64,000 bases of DNA from contig OX328123.1 of assembly GCA_946811695.1 (NCBI GenBank), forward strand, positions 152,105,840 through 152,169,839, in the 5' to 3' direction. Source of the stretch: Gonocerus acuteangulatus (taxonomy: Eukaryota; Arthropoda; Insecta; Hemiptera; Coreidae). Positions 34,382 to 44,810 of the stretch are shown here, piece by piece (position 1 is the first letter of the stretch; each line of letters begins with the position of its first letter). The translations under genes were made by a program, and so were the position numbers. The notes below the pieces were generated by a model, which had not been told where the DNA came from, made no database searches, and saw nothing but the letters and a program-made list of their open reading frames with translations.

Positions 34382-34820
34382 GATGTAAAAATTGAAAAAG
34401 TATATAAACTTGGAGGAGCAAACAACCCTAACAGACCATTACTTGTACAGATGGCTATTGAAGACGATCTAGATTGGATATTTAGCCAAACCAGAATTCT
34501 GAGAGGAACACCATACTCCATACATAGAGATTTCTCCTGGGAAACAAGGCAGAAGAGGTAAAAATTGTTAGAGAAAAGTAATAAAAAAGTACTTACCGCA
34601 AAAAGAAATTAGAGTAATATAAAATTTTATGAAAGTTGAGGAAAATAAATTCACCTGGACAGACGATGGTTTAGAATACAGAAACCAACCCGGCATGGAT
34701 AAATTATCACAGCTCTTGGGACTGGATGGCAACAAGCTACTGAAGGAAATGGAGGAGATGGCAGGCAATGATAAAGAAGAAAGAAGAAAATACATGATTA
34801 GAAACCAATATTCACACAAT
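34382..34820 (+). pseudogene. LINE ORF1-like protein remnant
   Basis: DVKIEKVYKLGGANNPNRPL, LLVQMAIEDDLDWIFSQTR and ILRGTPYSIHRDFSWETRQK run from 34382 to a stop at 34560. After frame damage, FMKVEENKFTWTDDGLEYRN continues at 34627-34690. The pattern (basic, RPLLV, LKGTxYSIxxDF, then a short tryptophan-containing tail) is that of an ORF1/L1-type RNA-binding protein frequent in insect LINEs. I infer the family from memory of this pattern. It is a dead fragment with no adjacent reverse transcriptase. Confidence 0.5.
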
Positions 34821-35045
34821 GCTTAACATTCTTTAATTTTTTTCGTATAATGTTTCAGGGATTCAAAGTGAATTACAAATTTTATAATTTAATCAAATTT
34901 TATTATAATTTTATTCTCATGAGACCCATTAACTGTAGGAATCTGAACAAACTGTTAACAATTTTGTTTAATTAGTATAATTTAATTTTAACCCTGCTCA
35001 AAAAGAAGGTTACATGGACGTAAATGTGGAGCTTTAATGATAGGA

Positions 35046-35771
35046 TTAAAAAATAAAATATAAACAATTGATATGTTGATAATTTAATATGTACGTAGTA
35101 AGGTCCATAAGTTTTCGGCCTGGGATAGAAGGAAAGGTGAAAGAAAAAAACTGGTTTTTCTGTCTTTCAATATATTCTCCTCTAAGTTCAACACACTTAA
35201 TACAACGCTTTGGCAACATTTCTATAACATGAAAAAAATAATTTTCTTCTTTGTTAAAAAAATGTTCTTCCACTGCTGCTTGGAGCTCTTCGTTGGTGTT
35301 AAATCGCCTTCCGCGAAGGCTGTAGGGTGGATGAGAGATTTCTTGGAATCCACAGTCCTTCACAGCGGCCTTGGAAATCAATGCTGTGTGGACAGAGGCA
35401 TTGTCGTGAATGAGGCGGACACCTCTGCTTAACTTCCCTCGCCTCTTCCCTTTAATGACGTCTCGTAACCGGTGAGGTGGGGCTGCATAATACTCACCAT
35501 TCATTGCGGTATTCCTTTCTTTAAAATCTATCAGTAGTATTCCTTTACGGTCCCAAAAAATTGTGGCCATTACCTTTTTTGTTGACTGCGTGATTTTTGT
35601 CTTTAAAGGAGGCGCTTCTCCTGGTCTTCTCCATTTTGCCCATTCTTTCACAGTCGAATACGAGGGGGAGGACTGCCCGTATACACAATCCAAGCGCTCT
35701 TTGATTTGCGCAGGAGTAAGACCCCCTTTACAAAAGAATCTAATTACCGCACGGTACTCGAGTTTGAACAT
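35046..35771 (-). pseudogene. mariner transposase with two internal deletions
   Basis: Reads in one frame for 241 residues. The N-terminal helix-turn-helix region is present (EYRAVIRFFCKGGLTPAQIK... SPSYSTVKEWAKW). The frame then jumps to KKVMATIFWDRKGILLIDF, skipping the middle that includes the first catalytic Asp. It continues through LIHDNASVHTA (second Asp) and HPPYS, then jumps to LRGRRFNTNEEL, lacking the PDLAPSDY-type segment with the third Asp. Both deletions keep the frame. The last 25 residues are translated from the terminal repeat because the normal stop is gone. It cannot catalyse transposition but could still bind mariner ends. Confidence 0.88.
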
Positions 35772-35939
35772 TGTAAAAATGGGGAGTTTCCTTCAAGGCT
35801 GGACACTGACTGACAAGACTGAGGAAGTGCGGGCGATGGGTATGGAGTGAGCAGACGTGTACCTGCATAGGCGTGCAGGTCCCGGCACGTTTGAAGGAGG
35901 GGAAGCAGGAGAGGCCGAAAACTTATGGACCTTACTACG
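35094..35939 (-). mobile_element. mariner element, internally deleted
   Basis: Terminal inverted repeats of about 27 bp begin CGTAGTAAGGTCCATAAGTT at both ends, next to TA at 35092-35093 and 35940-35941. Total length is 846 bp; full mariners are about 1.3 kb. The transposase gene is on the minus strand. Confidence 0.88.
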
Positions 35940-36220
35940 TATATATACTGAAATTGATCATTGCCGTGGCAATAATATTATTTTAATTAGTTTAGAAATC
36001 ATACTGAGGACAGAGGACTTGATGAAGATGACGGAGTACGCAGGAAACGCAAACACACTTCCGATACAAATAAAAGCGACCACATAGACAACAAGACGCA
36101 GCCAAATACACATACGGACGAATACAAGACAACTAACGAAAACATAACCATAGTGACGCAATAAAAATAAGCAAACAGAATTAATGAATATGAATTAAAT
36201 CAAGTCAAAATAGTAATTTC

Positions 36221-37182
36221 AAAGACTGGATGTTATTCATTGGACAGACTTGGGCATGACGTTCTCCTAGACCTTTGCCTAAAGACTGGAGGTTATTCAT
36301 GGGACAGATTTGGGCATGACGTTCTCCTAGACCTTTGCCTAAAGACTGGATGTTATTCATAGGACAGACTTGGGCATGACGTTCTCCTAGACCTTTGCCT
36401 AAAGACTGGATGTTATTCATAGGACAGACTTGGGCATGACGTTCTCCTAGACCTTTGCCTAAAGACTGGATGTTATTCATAGGACAGACTTGGGCATGAC
36501 GTTCTCCTAGACCTTTGCCTAAAGACTGGATGTTATTCATAGGACAGACTTGGGCATGACGTTCTCCTAGACCTTTGTCTAAAGACTGGATGTTATTCAT
36601 AGGACAGACTTGGGCATGACGTTCTCCTAGACCTTTGCCTAAAGACTGGATGTTATTCATAGGACAGACTTGGGCATGACGTTCTCCTAGACCTTTGCCT
36701 AAAGACTGGATGTTATTCATAGGACAGACTTGGGCATGACGTTCTCCTAGACCTTTGCCTAAAGACTGGATGTTATTCATAGGACAGACTTGGGCATGAC
36801 GTTCTCCTAGACCTTTGCCTAAAGACTGGATGTTATTCATAGGACAGACTTGGGCATGACGTTCTCCTAGACCTTTGCCTAAAGACTGGATGTTATTCAT
36901 AGGACAGACTTGGGCATGACGTTCTCCTAGACCTTTGCCTAAAGACTGGATGTTATTCATAGGACAGACTTGGGCATGACGTTCTCCTAGACCTTTGCCT
37001 AAAGACTGGATGTTATTCATAGGACAGACTTCGGCATGACGTTCTCCTAGACCTTTGCCTAAAGACTGGATGTTATTCATAGGACAGACTTGGGCATGAC
37101 GTTCTCCTAGACCTTTGCCTAAAGACTGGATGTTATTCATAGGACAGACTTCGGCATGACGTTCTCCTAGACCTTTGCCTAA
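36221..37182 (-). repeat. 60-bp minisatellite, 16 copies, open on the minus strand
   Basis: The 60-bp unit encodes the 20-residue repeat GKGLGERHAQVCPMNNIQSL on the minus strand (ORF 36205-37140, 311 residues). The other five frames contain stops in every unit. Among the few differences between units, most change an amino acid (Q to E, V to I, I to L, G to D) and two are silent. This gives no sign of selection for the protein. No signal peptide or known domain. Confidence 0.9.
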
Positions 37183-37220
37183 TGATGTTTTATTAATCAG
37201 TACAGACGACTTATGTTTAC

Positions 37221-37356
37221 TTTTAGCACTTTCCTCCGAAGGAAAGTAGCAATTGAGGTAGGACTCATGACGGAATTTTTGAAAAATTTCTTAAAATCTT
37301 TATCGATCCGAGTAGACACCGAAAATGACCCCCGTTAAAATTTATATATATCTATA

Positions 37357-37392
<36 letters not shown>

Positions 37393-38787
37393 TATATATA
37401 GATATGGTCAAATGAGTGTTTTGGGTTCGGCGTAAACCCCCCCCCCCTTCCGGTGGACCGACTTTGGTGGTTAACGAACTCGTTCAATCGTTTGATAATT
37501 GAATGCTATATACCAAGTTTCGTGACGAAAAAACAAAAACTCTGGCCGCTATCGTGTTAACAGACATATATATATATATATGTCTGTTAACACGATAGCG
37601 GCCAGAGTTTTTGTTTTTTCGACACGAAACTTGGTATATAGCATTCAATTAGCAAACGATTGAACGAGTTCGTTAACCACCAAAGTCGGTCCACCGGAAG
37701 GGGGGGGGGGGGGGGGTTTACCCCGAACCCAAAACACTAATTTGACCATATCAGCCGTAATATTTGTTAAATTTCAACGAAACTTGGTATTCGTAGTAGT
37801 AATATAGAGAGAAAAGTGAGGTATAAAAATGAACTAAATCGTTTCATTAGAAGGGGGGGTTTACTCCAGACCTACAATACCAATTCGCCACTACCAGCCG
37901 TGATTTTTGGTATATTTCGACGAAACTCGGTATTCATAGTGTTAATCCACAGGTAAATATGTGTTGTAAAAATAAACTAAATCGGTTCATTAGAAGGGGG
38001 GGTCTACTCCGGACCCACAATACCAATTCGCCACTACCAGCCTTGATTTTTGGTATATTTCGACGAAACTCGGTATTCGTAGTGGTAATCTACAGGTAAA
38101 TATGTGTTGTAAAAATAAACTAAATCGGTTCATTAGAAGGGGGGGTCTACTCCGGACCCACAATACCAATTCGCCACTACCAGCCTTGATTTTTGGTATA
38201 TTTCAACGAAACTCGGTATTCGTAGTGGTAATCTACAGGTAAATATGTGTTGTAAAAATAAACTAAATCGGTTAATTAGAAGGGGGGTTTTACTCTGGAC
38301 CCAAAGTCCTAATATACTCATACCGGTCGTAATTTCTGCTGTATTGTAACGAAACGGGTACGTCGTGGGTAACTCATTAGAATGAAGTGTTGTAAAAATG
38401 AGCTGAGTCGGTCAATCGGAAAGCGGGGGTTTTATTTGTAATATATTTCAATAGAAAAGCCCGCCAGACGTAGGTTCACAAAGCCGCCGCAAGGAGCGCT
38501 TTCTACCACTAGAGTGACTGTATCCTGTTCCTGCGTTAGAACAAAATACGATAATATGAGGTTTTTTGTATTTATTACGTAGTGTAATAGGTACCATGTG
38601 TAAACATAACTCTGGAAGCAAATTAATGATTGATCAGTTACTCATTACAAATTTAAAAGAGAACTATTCATGTTTTTATTTTATTTATGTAGGATATTTT
38701 AAGCAAATTGTTCTGGAAAGCAGTCTACACTACCCATATTCTGAGGAAAGTGCTTAGTTATGCAGCTCCTGCGTGACGGACTTTTTT
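37221..38787 (+). mobile_element. Family A repeat, copy 3
   Basis: Full-length: head TTTTAGCACTTTCCTCCGAA with hairpin, (TA)n, an inverted duplication, then five core units of about 145 bp, and a tail ending TGCAGCTCCTGCGTGACGGA. The tail segment matches copy 1 almost perfectly (37221-38787 versus 6910-8204), so both are fairly young. Confidence 0.87.
37403..37745. repeat. Head-to-head palindrome, about 160-bp arms around (TA)n
   Basis: Arms 37403-37564 and 37581-37745 are near-perfect complements; the centre is a TA tract. Each arm has a poly-C or poly-G run (37438-37447 and 37699-37717) of different length. Confidence 0.93.
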
Positions 38788-38980
38788 GTTCTCATATTTC
38801 ATGTAGAGCTGAAAATGTCTTATATAGAATTATTATGTACTCATGTTTTTTTTTTATTTTACTAATATTGATATATGTATATTGTATTTGCTTTATACCT
38901 AAAATAAACATCTTTATTCATTTATTCATTCATTCATTCACTCATCAAAAATATTAGGCCGTTACAGAAAAGCTAGAGAC

Positions 38981-39170
38981 TTGAAAATTTGGACCATGAC
39001 AGACATTAGGGTGTTATTAACGGCAAAATTCCTTACCAAAGATCTACTGATAATAGAGATCATAGAATCACTTGAGCAGCTAAACCGTCATAATGAAAAG
39101 GTAATATTTGTTTGGATTCCCAGTCATTGCGGAATACCGGGCAAATTAATGGTAAAATTAATAAGTAAGT
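38981..39170 (+). pseudogene. LINE RNase H fragment
   Basis: LLIIEIIESLEQLNRHNEKV followed by IFVWIPSHCGIPG, the terminal motif of Jockey/I-type RNase H. A degenerate DIRVLL precedes it where DSxSVL is expected. It joins family B sequence at about 39172. The frame stays open beyond this point, but only by chance into the repeat. Confidence 0.8.
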
Positions 39171-39171
39171 G

Positions 39172-39575
39172 GAAGGTAAGCATTCGAAATCTTACTAGAT
39201 TCTCTACAAAAAAGAATCTGAAGACATTTTTGATAAGCGTTATCAATCGGAGAAATATGTGCTTAAAATTTCAAACGTTTTTGTCGTACTTTAACACACT
39301 TTTTAATTGGTTTTTGTTTTGTTTTAAATTCCATTTATCTGCAAAATTGGTAATATAGTTAAAGAAGACAAGAAAATGATTAATAGTTATTTTATATGTC
39401 AGGTAGTGAGGTTGGTACCCTTTTCATCGGAAATGTATTGGGGGTCATAAAAGTATTTCATGAAAGGTCTAACCAAAATTATATCTGTTTCTATTTTAAG
39501 CTTTCCAAATGACACTAGGGATAAGAACGGAACCACGCTAAGATGACGCAGTTTCTGAGAGGCGGATTTTTAATA
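39172..39575. mobile_element. Family B repeat, partial copy
   Basis: Shares AAAAAGAATCTGAAGACATT, ATCAATCGGAGAAATA and TTTTTAATTGGTTTTTGTTT with the copies near 25.3, 55.7 and 60.3 kb. It ends in GGAACCACGCTAAGATGACG and CAGTTTCTGAGAGGCGGA, the family B terminus. Confidence 0.7.
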
Positions 39576-40835
39576 ATATAATAGTGGTTTTTTATATGAT
39601 TGCTTGCCAATTCAAATAATTATGGTATACTCAAAAGATTTATGAAATTAATTATCCGGTGAAATTTAGCTAAGGTTTCTTCCAGCAGGTTTCCGTTTTC
39701 CTCTCGAGGTCCTAATGAGCTTAATTCTGAGGAATATTTAAAGGAAAATTAGCGCCGAATTGAAGGAGAACGTTCCTCTAGAATATCCATCCTTTGTGTT
39801 GAAGAAAATCTCGAGAAATTCATTAGATGGCGAATAAGCCGATCAGGGTACAAGGGTGCCGAATGGTGGGAGCAAATGTGAATCTGTACAAGTGAACTGT
39901 GAGAGAGGGCGAACTTCCCTATTCTGAGCCTTTAAAATTGTAAGTTGTTTCTGCTTCGGTTATTGTTCAACTTGGCTTTCCTGGATTAGGGCTTTTGTCA
40001 ACAGTATCACTTAACTTTTGTAAGGGAAGAAGTCATATAAAATCCTCTTTACTCTTCACGAACAATGGTCTCCGCTGATCACAACATGAAAGGCCTAAAG
40101 TTCATTTCAGATTTTGATTTATTTAGACTATAAATCTGGGTATTTATTATTTTTTCCATGGCAAAGAATATCCTCTCCATTCAGTAAAAAAAAAAAAAAA
40201 AATCAAAAATTAAAAAAAAAAAAAAACAAGCAAAAAAACGTCTAATTGCAATTTCTTCCCGAATGACTAAAATAAGAATATAAAATTGTTTAGCAAATGC
40301 AGAAAACTAATTTTATATAAAATTTAGTAATGAGTATAAATAATACAACAAACCAAATAAGAAAAATCCATAGATAAAAAAAAAAAAATTAGATACGAAG
40401 AGAAATTAGATAAAAGTAAATAATTGTATTATTAATGTTAACTCATGACAAAAGAAACGCCTATTTAGGGCCCTAAGAAAAAGGCCAAATTAAAAATTGC
40501 TTGAGACTGTTTATAGTTTAGTAACTTTAAAAATATATGAACGATAGAAGAGCTTGAGGGTACTAAAGTGCCACACCCCTAAGGTAACCTATGATAGTCT
40601 GGTTAACAGATAAATATGCTAATCTACACGTTTACTAATGATGCTGAATAGAACATTAACATAATGTTGGTTCATGGTCTCGTTACAGGAATACTCAAGT
40701 CTAGTTAGAGTAATAGAATCCTTGTTATTTAACGATTACTTAACAGGCACGTAATGTGATTTCACAATGCATATTCTCCTGTTCAATAATCACCTGAATT
40801 TCATTGGTAACACATATGTGTAGATCAAATCTTTA
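39576..40835. other. Unclassified AT-rich DNA
   Basis: Poly-A runs at 40185-40224. No gene recognised. Confidence 0.45.
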
Positions 40836-40871
40836 CCCTCCGTCGGGCGCATTTAACGCGTTCACTGCCCA

Positions 40872-41801
40872 CGCCCGCGGGAGCCGGGGCGAGTTATACC
40901 TTCGCCGGGTGCCCTCGCCCCGGCTCCCGGGGCGTCCTCCTACCTCCCGTTTTATTGCTCTTGCACAGGCTGGACATCTCACAGAAGGGTTTAGATTGTT
41001 TCTATGCATTGGTAAGTGAACAAGTCTTGTAAAAATATCATTGATTCCTGAAGAAATTACTTTATTACGACAATTTCTTCAATATTTACGCGAGTATCCA
41101 ATAACAATAAATTAAATCTGTAAAACCTTTTTATAATTATTCAGTAGAGTTAATTATTGTGAAACGTTGTTCTTTAGATCCTAGAATGCCTGGACGTAGT
41201 GGAAAAAACAACAGCGGTCATGGATTTTATTTAAGGTTGTCATTTTTTATAATATTTACGTAAGAAAAAATTCTCTTCATAACAGTTATAACAGATCCCA
41301 TTGCTTTAATTCTGGTTTAATTAAATGAATAATTATTCGTTTTAATGTCTTCTTTATAATATATTTCTCAGTTTACTAAAAATCGATTTACGGAAAGTGA
41401 AGCTACGTTGACTTGTCGGCCGAAAAGTATCTCCTACTTTCGGGCCGACAAGTCAACATAGCGCAACAGAAAGTAGTGTCTCCTCTCCTGTTTCTTCAGA
41501 TACGAAATTATGAGTATTTATGTCATTAAATTATAAAAATGGAAGAAAGAATTTAGAAAAATACTAATAAAATATTCTGATACGATTTTCGGGCATCACC
41601 CTAAAAACGAAAAGTTCAGAAGAAGGTATTTTACTTTTCTTTTTATTGAATGTTCAGTAGTCATTTTATATTTTTAGAGTAATGAAAACCGCTTTATTTT
41701 CAGGAAATCCATGACATATATGATACCCGGTAGCCGGGTGCCCACGCCCCGGCTACCGGGGTGAGACTTCGCACGGTGCCCTCGCCCCGGCACCCGGGGC
41801 G
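40872..41801. repeat. Set of GC-rich hairpins
   Basis: Short hairpins with 8-bp G+C stems and 3-base loops: CGCCCCGG-CTC-CCGGGGCG at 40916-40934, a CTA-loop version at 41745-41763, a CAC-loop version at 41783-41801, ACCCGG-TAG-CCGGGT at 41726-41740, and an imperfect one at 40872-40891. Loop bases and stem ends vary while the palindrome is kept. GGTGCCC precedes several. Confidence 0.85.
41403..41460. repeat. Short inverted repeat
   Basis: TTGACTTGTCGGCC and its complement flank a partly palindromic GAAAAGTA/TACTTTC centre. Confidence 0.85.
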
Positions 41802-42057
41802 TGCTTCAAACCGGATGTTAGCGTCATTAGAAATGCATTTTAACTCATTATGCTTTATACTATTAGCTATTTATTAATGAAAATAAGAAAAAAAGTAGTT
41901 GGCTCCTGAGGAAGTTTTAAAATTTTGATGGGGGTAGAATTTGTTTTGATCCACCAAGTATCTGTGTTTCACAACAAAGAGCAGGGCTTCGAGCTATCTT
42001 CCTGACTCCCGCCGTCATCGCCTATCCTACCCCCACTTTAGATTCAGTAAGTTCTGC

Positions 42058-42115
42058 TTGGCGCTAATGGCCAAGAATTATGTTGATGCGCCGTAAAAAA
42101 AAAAGAAAAAAAAAA
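42058..42115 (+). mobile_element. Very short LINE/SINE 3'-end insertion
   Basis: TTGGCGCTAATGGCCAAGAA to GCGCCGTAAAAAA and an A-rich tail, flanked by AGTTCTGC at 42050-42057 and 42116-42123. Another insertion with the same 3' end, GGCGCTAATAGCC, is at 48221-48277 on the minus strand. Confidence 0.85.
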
Positions 42116-42200
42116 AGTTCTGCGACGACATCAGAGACGTTTAAATCTCTGAGATTAATTGCGCCTGATCATGTAAGTTAACTATTTTCATTTTTTTGGC

Positions 42201-43277
42201 AAAGGACCCCGCCCTTTCCTAATGGAAAATGGCTTTCGGTCAAATTGAACGAAACTATGCTTGTTGGATAGAGGAAGTCTTTCTGAAAAAAAGTCTTAAT
42301 GGGCACAAAACCCAAAAGTTGGCACTTTTGGTACTTTTGGGTATCCGAAGTTTTCCATTTTTGATTTTTGCAAAATATCGAGATCTTTGGTTGGAAGGTT
42401 TCCCAAGCTATTTGGCCAGTAAAAAAAATACTCATCAAATATTTTTCGAAGACCTTTCGAACGACACCACATTTGACCCTCCTACCCCCTCCCCCCTTCA
42501 CCAACCAGAGTGGGGGGAGGAAGCTTTTTTTTGTAAGTATTGTCTATCCATTATCATTTGGAGATCTTTTCGACGGCAATACACTTAAACCTTGCCTCAC
42601 ACCCTTACCCCACCCCCACCCCAAACACCAACCCCACCCCACCCCACCTCCAGCTCGTATATTTCAAAAAAAGGCCTTTTTTCGCAAAAAAAGTGTTCCG
42701 TTAGCAGACTTTAACATTAGTGGCCCTGAAAAGGGCCGCTTTTTGTCTCTTAGACTGCTGTCAACTGTTATGACTTTTCGTTTGCTATCGATCAGCTGCA
42801 TCTAACGTATAATTCAGCAAGTAAGAAGTCGGATATTTGATGATGACGAGCATATCCCAAGGGGTTGGGGGTGGGGTAAGGTTGTGAGGCAAGGTTTCTA
42901 TGTATTGCCGTCGAAAAGATCTTCAAATGATAATGGATAGACGATAATTGCAAAAAAAAAGCTTCCCCCCCACCCCCGTGGGTGGGGGTGGGAGAAGAGT
43001 GTCAAATGTTGTGTCGTTCGAAAGGTCATAAAAAAATAATTGATACGTATTTTTTTTACTGGCCAAATAGCTTGGGAAACCTTCCAACCAGAGATCTCGA
43101 GATTTTGCAAAAATTAAAAATGGAAAACTTCGGATACCCAAAAGTACCAAAAGTTTTAACTTTAGGGTTTTGTGCCCACTGTGACTTTTGTTCAGAAAGA
43201 CTTTCTCTAGCCAACGAGCATAGTTTCGTTCAATTTGACCGAAAGCCATTTTCCATTAGGAAAGGGCGGGGTCCTTT
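42201..43277. mobile_element. Foldback element, about 430-bp arms
   Basis: The left arm from AAAGGACCCCGCCCTTTCCT (42201) is mirrored by the right arm ending AGGAAAGGGCGGGGTCCTTT (43277). The arms reach inward to about 42640 and 42850, about 85-90 percent alike by eye, with C-rich stretches. The 200-bp centre is unique and contains a histone-type stem-loop. No target duplication was found. The open frames in the arms are compositional only. Confidence 0.88.
42722..42737 (-). promoter_or_regulatory. Histone mRNA-type 3' stem-loop
   Basis: Minus strand GGCCCTTTTCAGGGCC: 6-bp stem, loop TTTC. Every position fits the metazoan replication-dependent histone consensus. The downstream bases start AC, as in histone genes, but no purine-rich downstream element or histone C-terminal codons are visible nearby. 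It may be a captured histone 3' end or chance. Confidence 0.55.
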
Positions 43278-43381
43278 ATCTCAATTAATGGTGTTATTAC
43301 TATTTAATATTTTTTGTTTCGATTACAGACTTAATTATTGAAAATTAAAGAAAATTTTGTCTTGACCTAATATGTCAGATG

Positions 43382-43428
43382 CGTTGCGCCCAAACGTGGG
43401 ATTTATTTATACTTTTTTTCTTTATTCC

Positions 43429-43433
<5 letters not shown>
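43382..43433 (+). repeat. Direct repeat, left copy
   Basis: GTTGCGCCCAAACGTGGGAT plus TTATTTATACTTTTTTT... recurs at 44238-44285. Together they bracket the CGGBP1-like fragment. Confidence 0.85.

Positions 43434-43466
<33 letters not shown>
43433..43466. repeat. (TA)n microsatellite
   Basis: TA tract next to the second CGGBP1-like copy. Confidence 0.95.
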
Positions 43467-43469
<3 letters not shown>

Positions 43470-43479
43470 AATCGACCTC

Positions 43480-44236
43480 ACGTAATAGTGTAATTTCGCA
43501 TTTCAATAAGTAATAACTAGAGGCTTGATTCTTAGGTTTTCACCTTTCTGTTTCCTTTATCCTAAACATGATAATGAATGGTTATTTCCATGATAGTATT
43601 ATTTATGCAAATTTGGAAGAACCTAAAAAAACCTATCCAGGATGATATCACCTTAATAACGATGGAGTGACCTAAATATACCTAATCATTAAAATTGAAA
43701 ATACAAACAAAATTCGGCTTGAGAATTTGTATATTTGTTCATTCTTTACGCAGTTATATTCCATTCAAGGAGATTCTGTTATGTTTAATAGTTTGTTTTT
43801 ACGGCTTAATGCAATTTTACAAATTTATTAACATGTCGACAATTAAATCAAATTTGCTACGGCAATGGATTGCAGATGATTCGCAGTTTATTACAGACGG
43901 AAAGGTGATTTATTGCCAATTATGTCAGAAACGTGTAAGTACACCTTACATTTTCCTCTTTACTTCCGTGCTTATTAAAGTTATTCTAACAAAAAACATA
44001 TTTATTACAATTATTTTATAATGTTATTTTTGAAATTCGTTTTGATTTCGAACTGCAACATGATATTGCTTGCAGATAAAATGTGAAAAAAACTCATCTA
44101 GGCCAGCACCATTTATCAGCAACTCATCTTTATGCTTTTAATTCAACAACCAAAACAATGCAACCTTTTATATTTTCTTCTGTAAAAAAACACCACGATT
44201 ATGACAATTTTAAATTCCGTTTGTGTGAACCACTTT
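43480..44236 (+). pseudogene. CGGBP1-like hAT-derived element, copy 2, truncated
   Basis: Very close to 28494-29250. MSTIKSNLLRQWIADDSQFI, then CQLCQKR, then a GTAAGT donor at 43935, an intron of about 141 bp and a GCAG acceptor at 44075. Exon 2 has KKTHLGQHHLSATH (the His half of the BED finger) with one extra A that breaks the frame. The match ends at FKFRLC (about 44227), where the 44238 direct repeat begins. Keeping the intron in both copies shows they spread as DNA rather than by reverse transcription of spliced mRNA. Confidence 0.8.
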
Positions 44237-44237
44237 T

Positions 44238-44285
44238 CACGTTGCGCCCCGAGCGTGGGATTTATTTATACTTTTTTTTATTCCA
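44238..44285 (+). repeat. Direct repeat, right copy
   Basis: GTTGCGCCCCGAGCGTGGGA and the following T-rich stretch repeat 43382-43433 with a few changes. Confidence 0.85.
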
Positions 44286-44810
44286 AAATCTGGGGTTCTT
44301 AGGAGTAATCAGGAACCCTTGGAGTGGAACGGTTTTATCTCGTTATAAATATAAAGATATTTAAATTTCTTGTGAGATGCACAGATATTAACACCAGAAA
44401 GTCCAGAAAAGCTCAAGGAAAATCTAACTTTTCTCCGAAGCATCAAATATTCTTGTGTTTTAAGTGATAATTTTAATTCCTAATTATTCTAAACATAAAT
44501 CCACATAATTGTCGATGTATGTTTAATGAAAAGACTTAACAGACTGAAACTTTTATTAAGTCGCAAATATATTTGTACGAAAATGTTTGATATTTATAAC
44601 ACTTGTTTTTATTATAAAATAACATGTTTTAATATATGTTTTATTAAATTGGAGTCTCTTAGTAATACGTTTTCCTTATTGCATTGAAATTTAATGCATG
44701 TTTGTGTACTTGATCTCTCAGATGAATTTCGACCGACCAAGTTATGAATCATATTGCGCCTGACGGAGGGTTAATTCACTGTTTCTAGGTACTGGCAATC
44801 ATTGTATTTA

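Larger units (their letters stand above)
40836..44770. mobile_element. Possible piggyBac-type composite element
   Basis: Ends are inverted: CCCTCCGTCGGGCGCA at 40836 and, on the minus strand, CCCTCCGTCAGGCGCA from 44770. The right flank is TTAA (44771-44774); the left flank is TTTA (40832-40835), one mismatch. A second TTAA lies at 40853. GC hairpins stand near the left end, and the interior has been invaded by a foldback element and a CGGBP1-like fragment. No piggyBac transposase is present. The boundaries are suggestive but depend on a 16-bp match. Confidence 0.5.

Noticed and set aside
42178..43341. Several overlapping 70-145-residue frames on both strands
   Set aside because: They lie in the mirrored arms of the foldback element, are proline- or lysine-rich by composition, and show no domain.
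43382..44285. LTR retrotransposon
   Set aside because: The 50-bp direct repeats lack TG...CA ends, a primer-binding site and gag/pol between them.
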